DNA of 64,000 bases from Streptomyces sp. TLI_235 (GTDB taxonomy: Bacteria > Actinomycetota > Actinomycetes > Streptomycetales > Streptomycetaceae): positions 3,348,001 through 3,412,000 of the forward strand of contig NSGV01000001.1 in NCBI GenBank assembly GCA_002300355.1. Direction: 5' to 3'. The translations under genes were made by a program, and so were the position numbers. Of this stretch, positions 36,086 to 45,018 are shown piece after piece (the first letter of the stretch is position 1; each line of letters opens with the position of its first letter). A model generated the notes under the pieces. That model was given only the letters and a program-made list of their open reading frames with translations. It did not search any database and was not told the origin of the DNA.

Positions 36086-37431
36086 GGCTGTCCTCCCCCA
36101 GGCGCGGCCCTTACGGTGCCTCCGCCGTCCTCGTCGTCCCCTGGCGTGTCGAGCGGCACGGTGCGGGACGGCCGCTGTCCGGTGTCGAAGTCGGCCCGCA
36201 GGCTCGGTCTGCGCTGGGCCGGCAGGTGCTGGATCTTGGGTCCGTCCCGGCGTTCGAAACCCTGGTTGGCGCGGATCACCGCCCACTCCATCTCGCCGCG
36301 GAAGGCCTCCAGGCTGCCGGGGGCGGAGGATCCGCCGCCCCGCAGGGTGGGCCGCCGGGAACGGGCGGAGCGCAGCACGTCGTCGCTGAGGCGGGTGAGT
36401 TCCTCGTCGTGGGCGGCGCACTCCTCGTCCTCGGTGTTCCACGGTTCGAGGGTGGTGACCCAGGCCGGATGGCGCTGGTCCAGCCGGCGCACGGCCTCCC
36501 GGCGGCGGCCGTCGTAGAGGGCCCACCGGTCGATCAGCACGATGCCGGGGGCGGTGGGCTCGGCCCCGCCGAGCATGGCCGGCGCCTCGGTCTCGAACTC
36601 GTGGACGGTGGCCTGGAATCCCATGCTGCGGGCGACGTCGACGGCGTCCTCGGCGAGCGGCCTGCGGGACTCCGGCCGGTAGGGCTGCCAGTCGGTGCGG
36701 CGCGCGCCGTAGTAGTCGGCGCTGCGGCCCGGCGGCTGTTCGCCGCGGCGGTAGGAGTAGACGGAGATGCGCAGGGTGTTGCCGGGCGGCTCGGTGCCGG
36801 TGAAGGCGCTCGGCTGTTCCTCGAACCTGGCCGGGCGGGCGACCGGGATGATGGTCCGCTCGGCGACCTCGACGATGCGCTGGGCGAGCCGGTGGACGGC
36901 GAGTTCGTACTGGGACCGGTACGCGGTGAGCTTCATCAGCGCGTACAGGCCCTCGGCGGCGTAGTCGGGCCCGAAACTGCCGTGGTTGAACTGGAGTTCA
37001 CTGGCGCAGCGGGGCAGCGTGTAGTGGTCCATGGCGACCCAGAGGACCGGGACGATGCCACTGGTCACCTCGCCGTCCTGCCATCTCTGGTAGACCGGGC
37101 GCTGGCTGAAGGAGTGCCACTCCTGGCCGCAGGCATGGCTCTTGAAGTAGCGGGGCGAGTAGAGCGGGACGAAGACCCGGCACGACGCGAGTTCGCGGGC
37201 GAGGCGGTCGGCCCAGAACTGCCCCTGGTGCATGGACTGGTCCATGAATCCGACCGGTACGCCCTCGGGGACGTCGGTCAGTTCGGTGATCGCCTCGCAC
37301 AGGTCGTCGTAGAGTCTGGCCACCCAGTGGTTGGGGTCGCCCGCCTTGCCGGTGGCACGCGGGGTGTGGGCGTAGCTGAGGAAGAAGTACGGCCGCGCAG
37401 CATCCTTCCCCCATCCCCCCGGGCTGTTCAC
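36082..37431 (-). CDS. fxsC: TIR-like protein FxsC
   Basis: A 449-residue protein. The N-terminal 160 residues form a TIR-like domain: ARPYFFLSYAHTPR, FMDQSMHQGQFWADRLAREL, then SPRYFKSHACGQEW, where E104 sits at the position of the catalytic Glu of NAD-cleaving TIR domains. The C-terminal half has a second alpha/beta module with GIVLIDRWALYDG and a disordered acidic tail. GTG 37431 is chosen for GGGGGAGG upstream; a start at 37458 would add 9 residues. It overlaps fxsT by 4 bases. Family assignment is from the FxSxx-COOH system context. Confidence 0.88.
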   Translation of the reverse strand: MNSPGGWGKDAARPYFFLSYAHTPRATGKAGDPNHWVARLYDDLCEAITELTDVPEGVPVGFMDQSMHQGQFWADRLARELASCRVFVPLYSPRYFKSHACGQEWHSFSQRPVYQRWQDGEVTSGIVPVLWVAMDHYTLPRCASELQFNHGSFGPDYAAEGLYALMKLTAYRSQYELAVHRLAQRIVEVAERTIIPVARPARFEEQPSAFTGTEPPGNTLRISVYSYRRGEQPPGRSADYYGARRTDWQPYRPESRRPLAEDAVDVARSMGFQATVHEFETEAPAMLGGAEPTAPGIVLIDRWALYDGRRREAVRRLDQRHPAWVTTLEPWNTEDEECAAHDEELTRLSDDVLRSARSRRPTLRGGGSSAPGSLEAFRGEMEWAVIRANQGFERRDGPKIQHLPAQRRPSLRADFDTGQRPSRTVPLDTPGDDEDGGGTVRAAPGGGQP

Positions 37432-37476
37432 ACGCGCCTCCCCCGAGACCGTCCGCAACCTGACCCCCAGGCGGGA

Positions 37477-38328
37477 TCAGTCTAGGAAGGTGACCTTCCC
37501 CGAAGGAATAGGGCCGCAACGCCCGGAGGGCTCCCAACTCTCGCCCGCAGGGCGGTCGAGCCACCGCGCGGCCCCGTCCACGGCCTCGGCGATCGGCATC
37601 AGGACACAGTCCGCGTCGCCGAAATGGCCTTTCACCAGGCCTTTGAGAGTGGGGGTGATCTCCGCCGCCATCCGGTCGAAGTGGGCGGTGTCCACGCGGG
37701 GCGCATAGAAGTGTTTCCACCGTGCACGACCACCCCTCCCGAGGACGACGGTGGAGTAGCGTTGCATCGTCCGGCCGGGCTGCCGGTACTCGGCCAGATG
37801 GAACACCGTGCAGCAGGTCCACGGCACGCCGATCATGAGGACCCTGGCCCCGGCCTTGTACAGCCGGTTCAGCGGCGAGTGCTCACCGAGGTGGCTCTCG
37901 TACCGGTGGTCGGCCGTCAGCTCCCTCGCCATCGGGCCCACGGCGGTGAAGGACGTCTGCGGGTGGCGGCTGCGCACCGCCCCCGGCAGCAGCCGGATCT
38001 CCTCGGAGACCCGGCCCATGGTGGGCGAGGCCGGCGTGCTGTTCCGGTCGAAGGGTGGCATGCGGTCGAGGAAACGGAGCCGTTCGGCGCTTGAGAGGCC
38101 TGCCGTGGCCTCCTTGTGCAGCCGGGACGTCCGCGAGTTCTCCGGGGTCGCGGTGTAGGCGACCAGCGTTCCCTCGGGGCCGAGCGCGTCCTGCAGGGCG
38201 GTGACGATGGTCCGTGCGCGGTCCTCGACCGGCCCGACCGCCCGCGCGGAGGACTGGACGAGCAGGATCTCCCCCCGCTCGACTCCGAGCGCGCGCAGAT
38301 GGCCCGTCAGCTCAGCTCGGGTGTACAA
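37477..38328 (-). CDS. AAC(3)-type N-acetyltransferase in the Fxs locus
   Basis: A 283-residue protein of the aminoglycoside 3-N-acetyltransferase fold. Hallmarks: ILLVQSSARAVGPVE near the start, RSRHPQTSFTAVGP with the conserved His, and CTVFHLAEYR. TTG 38328 has GGAGG five bases upstream and gives the normal family N-terminus; ATG 38445 or GTG 38454 would add about 40 residues with no ribosome site. It sits between fxsB and fxsC on the same strand. Inference: it may acetylate the peptide product or a small molecule of the system rather than confer drug resistance. Confidence 0.85.
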   Translation of the reverse strand: MYTRAELTGHLRALGVERGEILLVQSSARAVGPVEDRARTIVTALQDALGPEGTLVAYTATPENSRTSRLHKEATAGLSSAERLRFLDRMPPFDRNSTPASPTMGRVSEEIRLLPGAVRSRHPQTSFTAVGPMARELTADHRYESHLGEHSPLNRLYKAGARVLMIGVPWTCCTVFHLAEYRQPGRTMQRYSTVVLGRGGRARWKHFYAPRVDTAHFDRMAAEITPTLKGLVKGHFGDADCVLMPIAEAVDGAARWLDRPAGESWEPSGRCGPIPSGKVTFLD

Positions 38329-38638
38329 CCCGTCCTCCAGCCGCTGTGGCGAATCGATGGCCGAGCCTATCGGGATCCGGGGCGGGTGGCTGCACGCCGA
38401 ACGGAACTGTCCATCGGTGGTCGTGCCCCCGGTCAGGGACTTCATCCGGCGCACACCGAAGTGTCATGCGGAGGAAAGAAGGGGGAAAACCAACCGATCG
38501 GCTCAATGGTCGGATGGTCTCCCCGGACCGGTGTCCTCCAGTTCGGCCACCGCCTCCCGCACCCAACGGGTGTAGGGGTCTCGGGGCCGAGCGCGCTGCG
38601 GACGGCGGGTAGCCCCCGGAACCAACGCTGCCCTGTCG
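38329..38638. other. Gap between fxsB and the acetyltransferase gene
   Basis: About 310 bases (190 if the longer acetyltransferase start is used), slightly less GC-rich than the flanks. It may contain a second promoter for the acetyltransferase-fxsC-fxsT segment; no gene or hairpin was recognised. Confidence 0.4.
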
Positions 38639-41068
38639 TCAGGTCCTGCCCGGGGCTGCGGCCCGGGCCTCCCAGGCGGCCCGGGCCGCGGCCGCCTCGG
38701 CGCGTGCGGCGGCCTCGATGGAGCGGCCGACCGGTACGTCCAGCCACGGCCGGACGGCGTTGCCCATGCCCTCGGCGAAGCGCTCGCCGAGCTTGGTGAG
38801 GGACCCGGAGGCGGCCAGGGTGTCGACCGCGGCGGCGGTGTGCGAGCGCCAGAGGGCGAACTGGAGGCGGGCCCGGTCGGCGGCCGTACCGGCCAGCCCG
38901 TCGTAGGTCCGCACCCGGGTGCCCCAGAACTCGGTCACCGCGAGGTGCGCGTAGGTGCCTTGCAGCAGGCCTTCCAGCGGACGGGGGTCGGGCCGCCAGG
39001 GGGCGTGGTAGAGCCGGTCGTCCGCCGGGTCGAAGAGCTCCTGCCGGTCGAGCACGGCACCCAGCTTGACGTGCTGGAACTCGTGGACGAGCAGCAGCGC
39101 CAGGATCGGCGCGGTGGCCGGGCGTGCGATGCCGACGGCGCCGAAGGCCTGCCGGGCGGCGGCGCTGACGTCGCGGCCGTCGGGGCCGGGCCGCAGCGGG
39201 GTGACGGTGCCGAGGCCGGCGGCGAGGCCGGGCGCGTACGTGGGCAGGTCGCGGCCGACGAGTTCCCAGGCCTCCCGCAGCGCGCCCGTCCAGCCGAGCA
39301 GTTCCTCGTCGGAGAGCCGTTCGGCGACCGGCCACTGGTGGCTGTCGCGCTGCGGGTCGGTGTCCTCCAGGGCGAGCGTCCAGCCGGGCAGGACGACCCG
39401 GCGGACGGGCTGCCAGGCGCCGCCGGCCGGGGTGTCCCAGCCGACGGTCGCGTTGCGGACGGTGAAGCCCTCGGCGGTGCCGGTGAGCCGGGCCTCGCCG
39501 GCACCGCCGACGATCAGTCGGCCCAGCGTGGGCAGGTGCACGGCGCCGCCGCGGACGGGGACCGGGAGGTCGACCTCGACACGGGCGCGCAGCGCGGCGG
39601 CGGCGGCCAGCTCGGCGAGGCCGCCGAGGTCGGCGCCGCGTTCGCCGCGCAGGCAGCGGGCGGCCCAGGCGCGCGCATACGGGTGGCCCAGGACGGCGTC
39701 CAGGGCGTGCGGGGCGCGGCCGTCGAGCTCGGCGAGCAGCTGCCAGGCGTCGGGGCGGCCCTCGGCGAGGGCGGCGAGCATCCGCCGGGTGAGCCCGAGC
39801 TGGGCCGCGGCGAGGGCGGTGACGGTGGCGCGGTCGCCGTACCCCGCGGCCAGTTGGTCGAACTGGTCGTCCGTCAGGTCCGGCTCGACGGGTGCGGCCT
39901 GGGCGGGCACGGTGGCGGCCGGACCGATCCGGTCACGGACGGTGGTGATGAGCTGCATCAGGTCTCCGCAGAAGACCGAGGGATTGGCGAAGCCGCTGCC
40001 GGTGCGGTAGCGGTGGGCGTAGAGGCCGCCGCCGCACGAGCGGACGACGGGGCAGGCCCGGCACTGCTCGGCCAGCCCGGCCAGCCCGGACTGCCGTTCG
40101 CGCATGCCGGGGTGGTCGGCGACCTGGTCGAGGGTGTGCTCGAACACGGTGAAGCCGGTGGCCGGGGCGCCGTCGTAGGCGGTCTTGAGGCTGTCGGCCT
40201 GCTCGAAACCGCCGTCGGTCTCGACGACGACGAGGTCGGCGGGGTCGAGTCCGAGGGACTCGGTGAGGCTGGAGCGTCCGCGCAGGGTGCGGTGGACGGA
40301 GTCGAAGGTCCGCACCGGCACGGGCCGCCCGTCGGCGCTCCACCGCTGGTGGACGGCGAGCAGCCAGTCCGCGTACGGGTGTGCGCCGAGGCGCTCCGGC
40401 CTGGGCGGGGGGCTGTCCCAGGTGGCGTGCGGGAGCAGGAAGTCGATCCGCGGCGGTTCCAGGGCGACGAGCGCCTCGTAGACCGCGATCGGGTCGTTCT
40501 CGACATCGATGGTGCAGAGCAGTCCGGCGTAGAGGTGCCGGTATTCGGGGCGGCGCAGCAGGTCGAGGGCGGCGAGGACCTTGGCGTGGCTGGAGCGGCC
40601 GTCGGCGAAGCGCCGGTGGCGGTCGTTGGCGGCCCGGTCGCCGTCGAGGGAGACCCCGACCTTGATGCCGTACTCGGCGAAGAGATCGAGAAACGCGGTG
40701 CTCAGGAGCACCGCGTTGGTGTGGATGCGCAGGTCGAGGGCACAGCCGGGCGGCAGCGCCCGGTGCAGTTCCTCGGCGGCTCGGCGAAGCAGTGCCGGAC
40801 CGGCGAGCAGGGGTTCCCCGCCGTGCAGCACGACGTGCACGGCGGGCAGGGCATGGGCGCGAGCGTGTTCGGCGATGCGTTCGGCCGTCCTGGTGAGGAC
40901 GGCCTCCGGAACGGCCCGAGGCTTGCCACGCCAACTGGTGTCGGCGTGCTCGTAGACGTAGCAGTGGTCGCAGGAAAGATCGCAACGGCTGTGCATCTTG
41001 AGCACGAACTGCGAGAACGGCACCACCGGCGCGGCAGCCGCGTCGTGCGGGCCGCCGGACTCTCCCAC
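38639..41068 (-). CDS. fxsB: FxsB radical SAM/SPASM maturase fused to HExxH domain
   Basis: An 809-residue enzyme. The radical SAM domain (about 15-270) has CDLSCDHC (C29, C33, C36), HVVLHGGEPLL and KVGVSLDGD. The SPASM region (about 330-375) contains CRACPVVRSCGGG and FCGDL, auxiliary-cluster ligands. The C-terminal ~400 residues form a separate domain with VHEFQHVKLGAVLD (HExxH about 662-666), YHAPWRPDPRPLEGLLQG and HLAVTEFWGTR. The SPASM part belongs to the FxsB group of cyclophane-forming peptide maturases; the HExxH part may add a second modification. GTG 41068 begins five bases after the fxsA stop. Confidence 0.92.
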   Translation of the reverse strand: MGESGGPHDAAAAPVVPFSQFVLKMHSRCDLSCDHCYVYEHADTSWRGKPRAVPEAVLTRTAERIAEHARAHALPAVHVVLHGGEPLLAGPALLRRAAEELHRALPPGCALDLRIHTNAVLLSTAFLDLFAEYGIKVGVSLDGDRAANDRHRRFADGRSSHAKVLAALDLLRRPEYRHLYAGLLCTIDVENDPIAVYEALVALEPPRIDFLLPHATWDSPPPRPERLGAHPYADWLLAVHQRWSADGRPVPVRTFDSVHRTLRGRSSLTESLGLDPADLVVVETDGGFEQADSLKTAYDGAPATGFTVFEHTLDQVADHPGMRERQSGLAGLAEQCRACPVVRSCGGGLYAHRYRTGSGFANPSVFCGDLMQLITTVRDRIGPAATVPAQAAPVEPDLTDDQFDQLAAGYGDRATVTALAAAQLGLTRRMLAALAEGRPDAWQLLAELDGRAPHALDAVLGHPYARAWAARCLRGERGADLGGLAELAAAAALRARVEVDLPVPVRGGAVHLPTLGRLIVGGAGEARLTGTAEGFTVRNATVGWDTPAGGAWQPVRRVVLPGWTLALEDTDPQRDSHQWPVAERLSDEELLGWTGALREAWELVGRDLPTYAPGLAAGLGTVTPLRPGPDGRDVSAAARQAFGAVGIARPATAPILALLLVHEFQHVKLGAVLDRQELFDPADDRLYHAPWRPDPRPLEGLLQGTYAHLAVTEFWGTRVRTYDGLAGTAADRARLQFALWRSHTAAAVDTLAASGSLTKLGERFAEGMGNAVRPWLDVPVGRSIEAAARAEAAAARAAWEARAAAPGRT

Positions 41069-41073
41069 CCCTG

Positions 41074-41256
41074 TCAGATGGACGAGTTGAACGCGGCGAC
41101 GGCCACCTGGCCGTTCTCCGCACCGGGCAGCGCGCGGTGCAGCTGCGCGGTCAGTTCGTCCGTTCCCAGAGCGGCGAGCGCGGCAAGAGAAGGCCGTGTG
41201 ACGGCTTCCTCGGCGGGTGCGTCGTCGACAGGCCGGGTGGCGAGTGCAGCGACCAT
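41074..41256 (-). CDS. fxsA: FxsA: FxSxx-COOH precursor peptide
   Basis: A 60-residue precursor ending AVAAFNSSI, exactly the C-terminal F-x-S-x-x signature that names the family. The leader is Ala/Glu/Asp/Thr-rich (MVAALATRPVDD and PSLAALAALGTDELTAQLHRAL), helical in the middle, then a GAENGQ linker. FxsB enzymes of this class are expected to join Phe56 to the residue two downstream (Ser58). ATG 41256 has only a weak purine-rich site. fxsB follows five bases later. It is short enough to be missed by automatic gene callers. Confidence 0.92.
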   Translation of the reverse strand: MVAALATRPVDDAPAEEAVTRPSLAALAALGTDELTAQLHRALPGAENGQVAVAAFNSSI

Positions 41257-41375
41257 GGGAAGTCTCGATTCTGCGAGGTCAAAGCGCCAATGGGGGAAAC
41301 GCCGTACGGGACGCGCCCCGACCGTTCCGGCAGGGAAGAACCTCCTGTCCGGCCCCGGGCCCGCGGCCCGACCCC

Positions 41376-41446
41376 ATTATGCCGCGAGTTTGACGCAGTT
41401 TCAGCGTTTCTCTTGCTCCGAATCGGGTATCCCAATCGTTTGGGTT
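41376..41446 (-). promoter_or_regulatory. Probable fxsA promoter with upstream palindrome
   Basis: On the minus strand CATAAT (41381-41376) makes a good -10 about 120 bases upstream of fxsA. GAAAC motifs are repeated in the -35 area. A CCCAATCGTTTGGG palindrome (41433-41446) lies about 55 bases farther upstream within an A/T-rich island and is a candidate activator or repressor site. Confidence 0.5.
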
Positions 41447-41471
41447 AGCCCGGATACGACAGCATGCCCGA

Positions 41472-42173
41472 TCAGGGGCACAGGCGCTCGACGGTCCAGC
41501 CGCCCTCGGCGTCCGCCACGAAGATCAGGCGGTCATGGAGGCGGTTCTCGCGGCCCTGCCAGAACTCGACGGCCTCCGGGACGACCCGGTAGCCGCCCCA
41601 GAACGGAGGCACGGGCACGCCCTCGCCCTCGGGGTAGCGGGCGGCGAGGTCGGCGTAGCGCTGTTCGAGGATCTCGCGGCCGGCCACCGGGCTGGACTGC
41701 TCGCTGGCCCAGGCTCCGAGCTGGGAGCCGTGCGGGCGGGTGCGGAAGTAGGCGGCGGTCTCGTCCCGGCCGACCTTCTCGACGCGGCCGGAGACGATCA
41801 CCTGGCGGGCCAGCTCGATCCACGGGAAGAGCAGCGAGGCCTGCGGGTTGACGGCGAGTTCGGCGCCCTTGCGCGAGCCGTAGTTGGTGAAGAAGACGAA
41901 GCCGCGGAGGTCGTAGCCCTTGAGCAGGACGGTGCGCGAGCTGGGCCGGCCGGCGGCGTCCGCGGTGGAGAGCACCATGGCGTTGGGTTCGGCCACACCC
42001 GCTTCCTCGGCCTCGTGGAACCACGTGGTGAACTGCGTCACCGGGTCGGCGGCCAGATCGCCCTCGGCGAGCCCCTCGTGCTGGTAGTGCTTGCGCATGA
42101 CGGCGAGGTCCGGGCCCGGCCGGGGTTCGATCGGCGTCGTCAGGGCAGTCGGGGGGCGTTCCGCGGTAGGCAC
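41472..42173 (-). CDS. pdxH: Pyridoxamine 5'-phosphate oxidase
   Basis: A 233-residue FMN-dependent oxidase making pyridoxal 5'-phosphate. The segments [51 protein letters not shown] and [13 protein letters not shown], ending [14 protein letters not shown], match PdxH throughout. It is divergent from citrate synthase and downstream in the same strand direction from no partner. PLP is needed by the SerC enzyme encoded 2 kb away. Confidence 0.95.
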   Translation of the reverse strand: MPTAERPPTALTTPIEPRPGPDLAVMRKHYQHEGLAEGDLAADPVTQFTTWFHEAEEAGVAEPNAMVLSTADAAGRPSSRTVLLKGYDLRGFVFFTNYGSRKGAELAVNPQASLLFPWIELARQVIVSGRVEKVGRDETAAYFRTRPHGSQLGAWASEQSSPVAGREILEQRYADLAARYPEGEGVPVPPFWGGYRVVPEAVEFWQGRENRLHDRLIFVADAEGGWTVERLCP

Positions 42174-42498
42174 GGCAACATCATCCCGTACGACAAGCGT
42201 TGCGGGCTGCTACGTCCCGGCAAACCCCGGGGGGAGTTAAGGTGTCACGCCACCGCTTGGCCGACCGCCGACCCGGGAACGTCCGGTATGGGTCGGTTTC
42301 CTGCCGGGTGTCCGCCGATGATGCCGGATGCCGGAGCGGTCGGGCGTCGCTTTGGGGGAAACATCACCGTCGTGGTGTATGGCGCAATGCACGCCGTGCC
42401 TGCCAGGCTGACACCGAGTGCCAACCACCCATGGTCACCCCGGCCCGTCGCACCACTCGCCGCGGCGAGCCGGATCGGATCACTGAAGGAGCCGTCTG
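42174..42498. other. pdxH-citrate synthase divergent region
   Basis: About 325 bases. Structures include ATCACC-GTC-GTGGTGT (about 42364-42378) and GGTGTCACGCCACC. These could be operators for either gene. No small gene or known riboswitch was recognised. Confidence 0.4.
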
Positions 42499-43599
42499 AT
42501 GTCCGACTTCGTACCCGGGCTCGAAGGTGTCGTCGCCTTCGAGAGCGAGATCGCCGAACCCGACCGTGAAGGCGGCGCCCTGCGCTACCGCGGTGTGGAC
42601 ATCGACGACCTGGTGGGCCACGTCTCCTTCGGCCACGTGTGGGGCCTGCTGGTCGACGGCAAGTTCAACCCCGGTCTGCCCGCCGCCGAGCCCTTCCCGA
42701 TTCCGGTGCACTCCGGCGACATCCGGGTGGACGTGCAGTCCGCCCTCGCCATGCTCGCCCCGGTCTGGGGTCTCAAGCCGCTGCTCGACATCTCCGCCGA
42801 GCAGGCCCGCGACGACCTCGCCCGGGCCGCGGTGATGGCGCTGTCCTACGTCGCGCAGTCCGCGCGCGGCCAGGGCCTGCCGATGGTCCCGCAGCGCGAG
42901 ATCGACAAGGCCGAGACGGTCGTCGAGCGGTTCATGATCCGCTGGCGCGGCGAGCCGGACCCGCGCCACGTGAAGGCCGTCGACGCCTACTGGACGTCCG
43001 CCGCCGAGCACGGCATGAACGCCTCCACCTTCACCGCCCGGGTCATCGCCTCCACCGGCGCCGACGTCGCGGCCGCGCTCTCCGGCGCGGTCGGCGCGAT
43101 GTCCGGCCCGCTGCACGGCGGTGCGCCGTCCCGCGTGCTCGGCATGATCGAGGAGATCGAGCGCACCGGTGACGCGGCGGGCTACGTCAAGAAGGCGCTG
43201 GACAAGGGCGAGCGCCTGATGGGCTTCGGCCACCGCGTGTACCGCGCCGAGGACCCGCGCGCCCGCGTGCTGCGCCGCACCGCCAAGGAGCTCGGCGCCC
43301 CGCGCTTCGAGATCGCCGAGGCGCTGGAGAAGGCCGCGCTGGAGGAGCTGCACAACCGCCGCCCCGACCGCGTGCTCGCCACCAACGTGGAGTTCTGGGC
43401 CGCGATCATGCTGGACTTCGCCGAGGTCCCGGCGCACATGTTCACCTCGATGTTCACCTGTGCCCGGACGGCCGGCTGGTCGGCGCACATCCTGGAGCAG
43501 AAGCGGACCGGTCGCCTCGTGCGCCCCTCCGCGCGCTACGTCGGCCCGGGCCCGCGCAGCCCGCGCGAGGTCGAGGGCTACGACTCGATCGCGCACTGA
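42499..43599 (+). CDS. Citrate synthase (actinobacterial type 2)
   Basis: A 366-residue enzyme condensing oxaloacetate and acetyl-CoA. Catalytic residues are in GPLHGGAP (His), GFGHRVY (His) and the Asp of AIMLDFAEVPAHMF; the C-terminus has KRTGRLVRPSARY. AAGGAG precedes the ATG. The length fits the short Gram-positive-like citrate synthases found as second copies in streptomycetes. Confidence 0.94.
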   Translation: MSDFVPGLEGVVAFESEIAEPDREGGALRYRGVDIDDLVGHVSFGHVWGLLVDGKFNPGLPAAEPFPIPVHSGDIRVDVQSALAMLAPVWGLKPLLDISAEQARDDLARAAVMALSYVAQSARGQGLPMVPQREIDKAETVVERFMIRWRGEPDPRHVKAVDAYWTSAAEHGMNASTFTARVIASTGADVAAALSGAVGAMSGPLHGGAPSRVLGMIEEIERTGDAAGYVKKALDKGERLMGFGHRVYRAEDPRARVLRRTAKELGAPRFEIAEALEKAALEELHNRRPDRVLATNVEFWAAIMLDFAEVPAHMFTSMFTCARTAGWSAHILEQKRTGRLVRPSARYVGPGPRSPREVEGYDSIAH

Positions 43600-43709
43600 C
43601 GCACAGCTCTTTCGGGCGGGTCCGGGCGTGCCCGGACCCGCCCGGACCGTGCGGGGATCACATCTCAGCGGGCGGACGTCCGCCCCCGTACGGCCCTCCG
43701 GGGCAGTAG

Positions 43710-44837
<1,128 letters not shown>

Positions 44838-44852
44838 CGGCTGCGGACGCAC

Positions 44853-44886
44853 CGAAGGGCCACCGCCTGCGGGCGGTGGCCCTTCG
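44853..44886 (+). terminator. Perfect 15-bp hairpin after serC
   Basis: CGAAGGGCCACCGCC pairs with GGCGGTGGCCCTTCG around TGCG, 16 bases after the serC stop. Confidence 0.9.
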
Positions 44887-44919
44887 CCGTTCGGTGCCGG
44901 GTGTTCGGTACCGGTCCGG

Positions 44920-45009
44920 TCACTTCCGCACGAGCGCGCTGACGATCACCACCACGAGCAGCAGCACCAGCGCGCCGGTCACGATCCGCATGCGAGTCTT
45001 CGGGTCCAC
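44920..45009 (-). CDS. 29-residue single-helix membrane peptide
   Basis: GTG 45009 to TGA 44920. The peptide has a basic start (VDPKTRMRIV) and a 17-residue hydrophobic stretch (TGALVLLLVVVIVSALV), ending RK. It is just downstream of the AraC gene on the same strand. No strong ribosome site is visible. Small membrane peptides of this pattern occur in Streptomyces; the function is unknown. Confidence 0.5.
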   Translation of the reverse strand: MDPKTRMRIVTGALVLLLVVVIVSALVRK

Positions 45010-45018
45010 GCTTCGAGG

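Noticed and set aside
42174..42300. Possible riboswitch upstream of citrate synthase
   Set aside because: G-rich hairpins are present but no known riboswitch core (cobalamin, c-di-AMP, SAM) could be matched.
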